A DNA stretch of 16,288 nucleotides from Pseudomonadota bacterium (GTDB lineage Bacteria; Myxococcota_A; UBA796; SXON01): the NCBI GenBank assembly GCA_005776735.1, contig SXOM01000428.1, positions 1 through 16,288 of the forward strand, in the 5' to 3' direction. How positions within the stretch are numbered: the stretch's first letter is position 1; each line of letters begins with the position of its first letter. The notes beneath the pieces were generated by a model. The model was not told where the DNA came from, made no database searches, and worked only from the letters and a program-made list of their open reading frames with translations. Both the position numbers and the translations under genes were made by a program. This document shows positions 16,166-16,288 of the stretch, in pieces.

Positions 16166-16288
16166 ATGCTGTTCGCAGTCCCGTTCCTCATCGCCTGTGG
16201 GGGCGAAGAAGCCGCCAAGCCCGCCGAACCCGTCGCACCGCCTCCCGCCGCCGAGCCGGCCGCGCCCGCCGCACCGGCCCCGGTCGCC
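16166..16288 (+). CDS. Lipoprotein with Pro/Ala-rich N-terminus, partial (C-terminus off the right edge)
   Basis: An ATG at 16166 opens a frame that stays open to the window end (41 codons). GGAG at 16155-16158 lies seven bases upstream, a good ribosome-binding site. The product begins MLFAVPFLIAC, with lipobox Cys11, then GGEEAAKPAEP and a Pro/Ala/Glu-rich linker typical of envelope lipoproteins that span towards another layer. The folded domain is outside the window, so no function can be given. The short signal peptide again lacks a basic residue, like two other lipoproteins here. Confidence 0.7.
   Translation, partial: MLFAVPFLIACGGEEAAKPAEPVAPPPAAEPAAPAAPAPVA

Overview
The window is very GC-rich DNA (about 70% by eye) with densely packed genes and no gap longer than about 100 bp. 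The best guess for the source is an uncultured or little-studied Myxococcota/deltaproteobacterial-type bacterium. This rests on the combination of a MopE-type Asp/Cys repeat lipoprotein, a Kelch-repeat lipoprotein with an Asp/Thr-rich 'DTADTGDG' segment after its lipobox, many lipoproteins, and a complete set of ordinary proteobacterial housekeeping genes. It is an inference from style and gene content; no rRNA or marker phylogeny is possible here.

Layout. 1-436 (-) is the N-terminal part of an FtsE-type ABC ATPase running off the left edge. It diverges from nadD (492-1022, +), which converges on an unrecognised 158-residue protein (1097-1573, -). A HAD phosphatase (1647-2336, +) overlaps, tail to tail, a Kelch-repeat lipoprotein (2315-3916, -). 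That lipoprotein diverges by 26 bp from pgeF (3943-4599, +), whose stop overlaps the TTG start of a TPR lipoprotein (4596-5636, +). ffh (5716-7224, -) diverges from a cyaY/frataxin gene (7319-7642, +).

From 14000 down to 7650 on the minus strand lies one tightly packed seven-gene run: PfkB/adenosine-kinase-like kinase, SIR2-like protein, FAH-family hydrolase, multi-pass membrane protein, secreted gamma-glutamyltransferase, dUTPase and a TerB/FHA protein. The first four junctions overlap (three ATGA type, one 8 bp), ggt and dut are 9 bp apart, and dut and the FHA gene share one base (TGATG). This is almost certainly one transcription unit, although the products belong to different pathways. 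To the right, a YbhN/UPF0104-type membrane protein (14081-15115, +) is followed 7 bp later by the MopE-repeat lipoprotein (15123-16067, +). A further lipoprotein (16166 onward, +) is cut by the right edge.

Most of this is ordinary chromosomal backbone. I see no insertion sequence, phage gene, CRISPR array, tRNA or rRNA. The most interesting element is the SIR2-like gene at 12226-13008. It keeps the TTNYD core of the SIR2_2 family, but the glycine-rich nucleotide-binding motif is changed to GNRAS and the H-G motif is interrupted. It also carries an A6G8 homopolymer tract, a candidate slippage or phase-variation site, inside a poorly conserved linker, and it is translationally coupled to a nucleoside-type kinase. 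Secondary points are the very short lipoprotein signal peptides without basic residues and several inverted repeats at divergent and convergent gene junctions.
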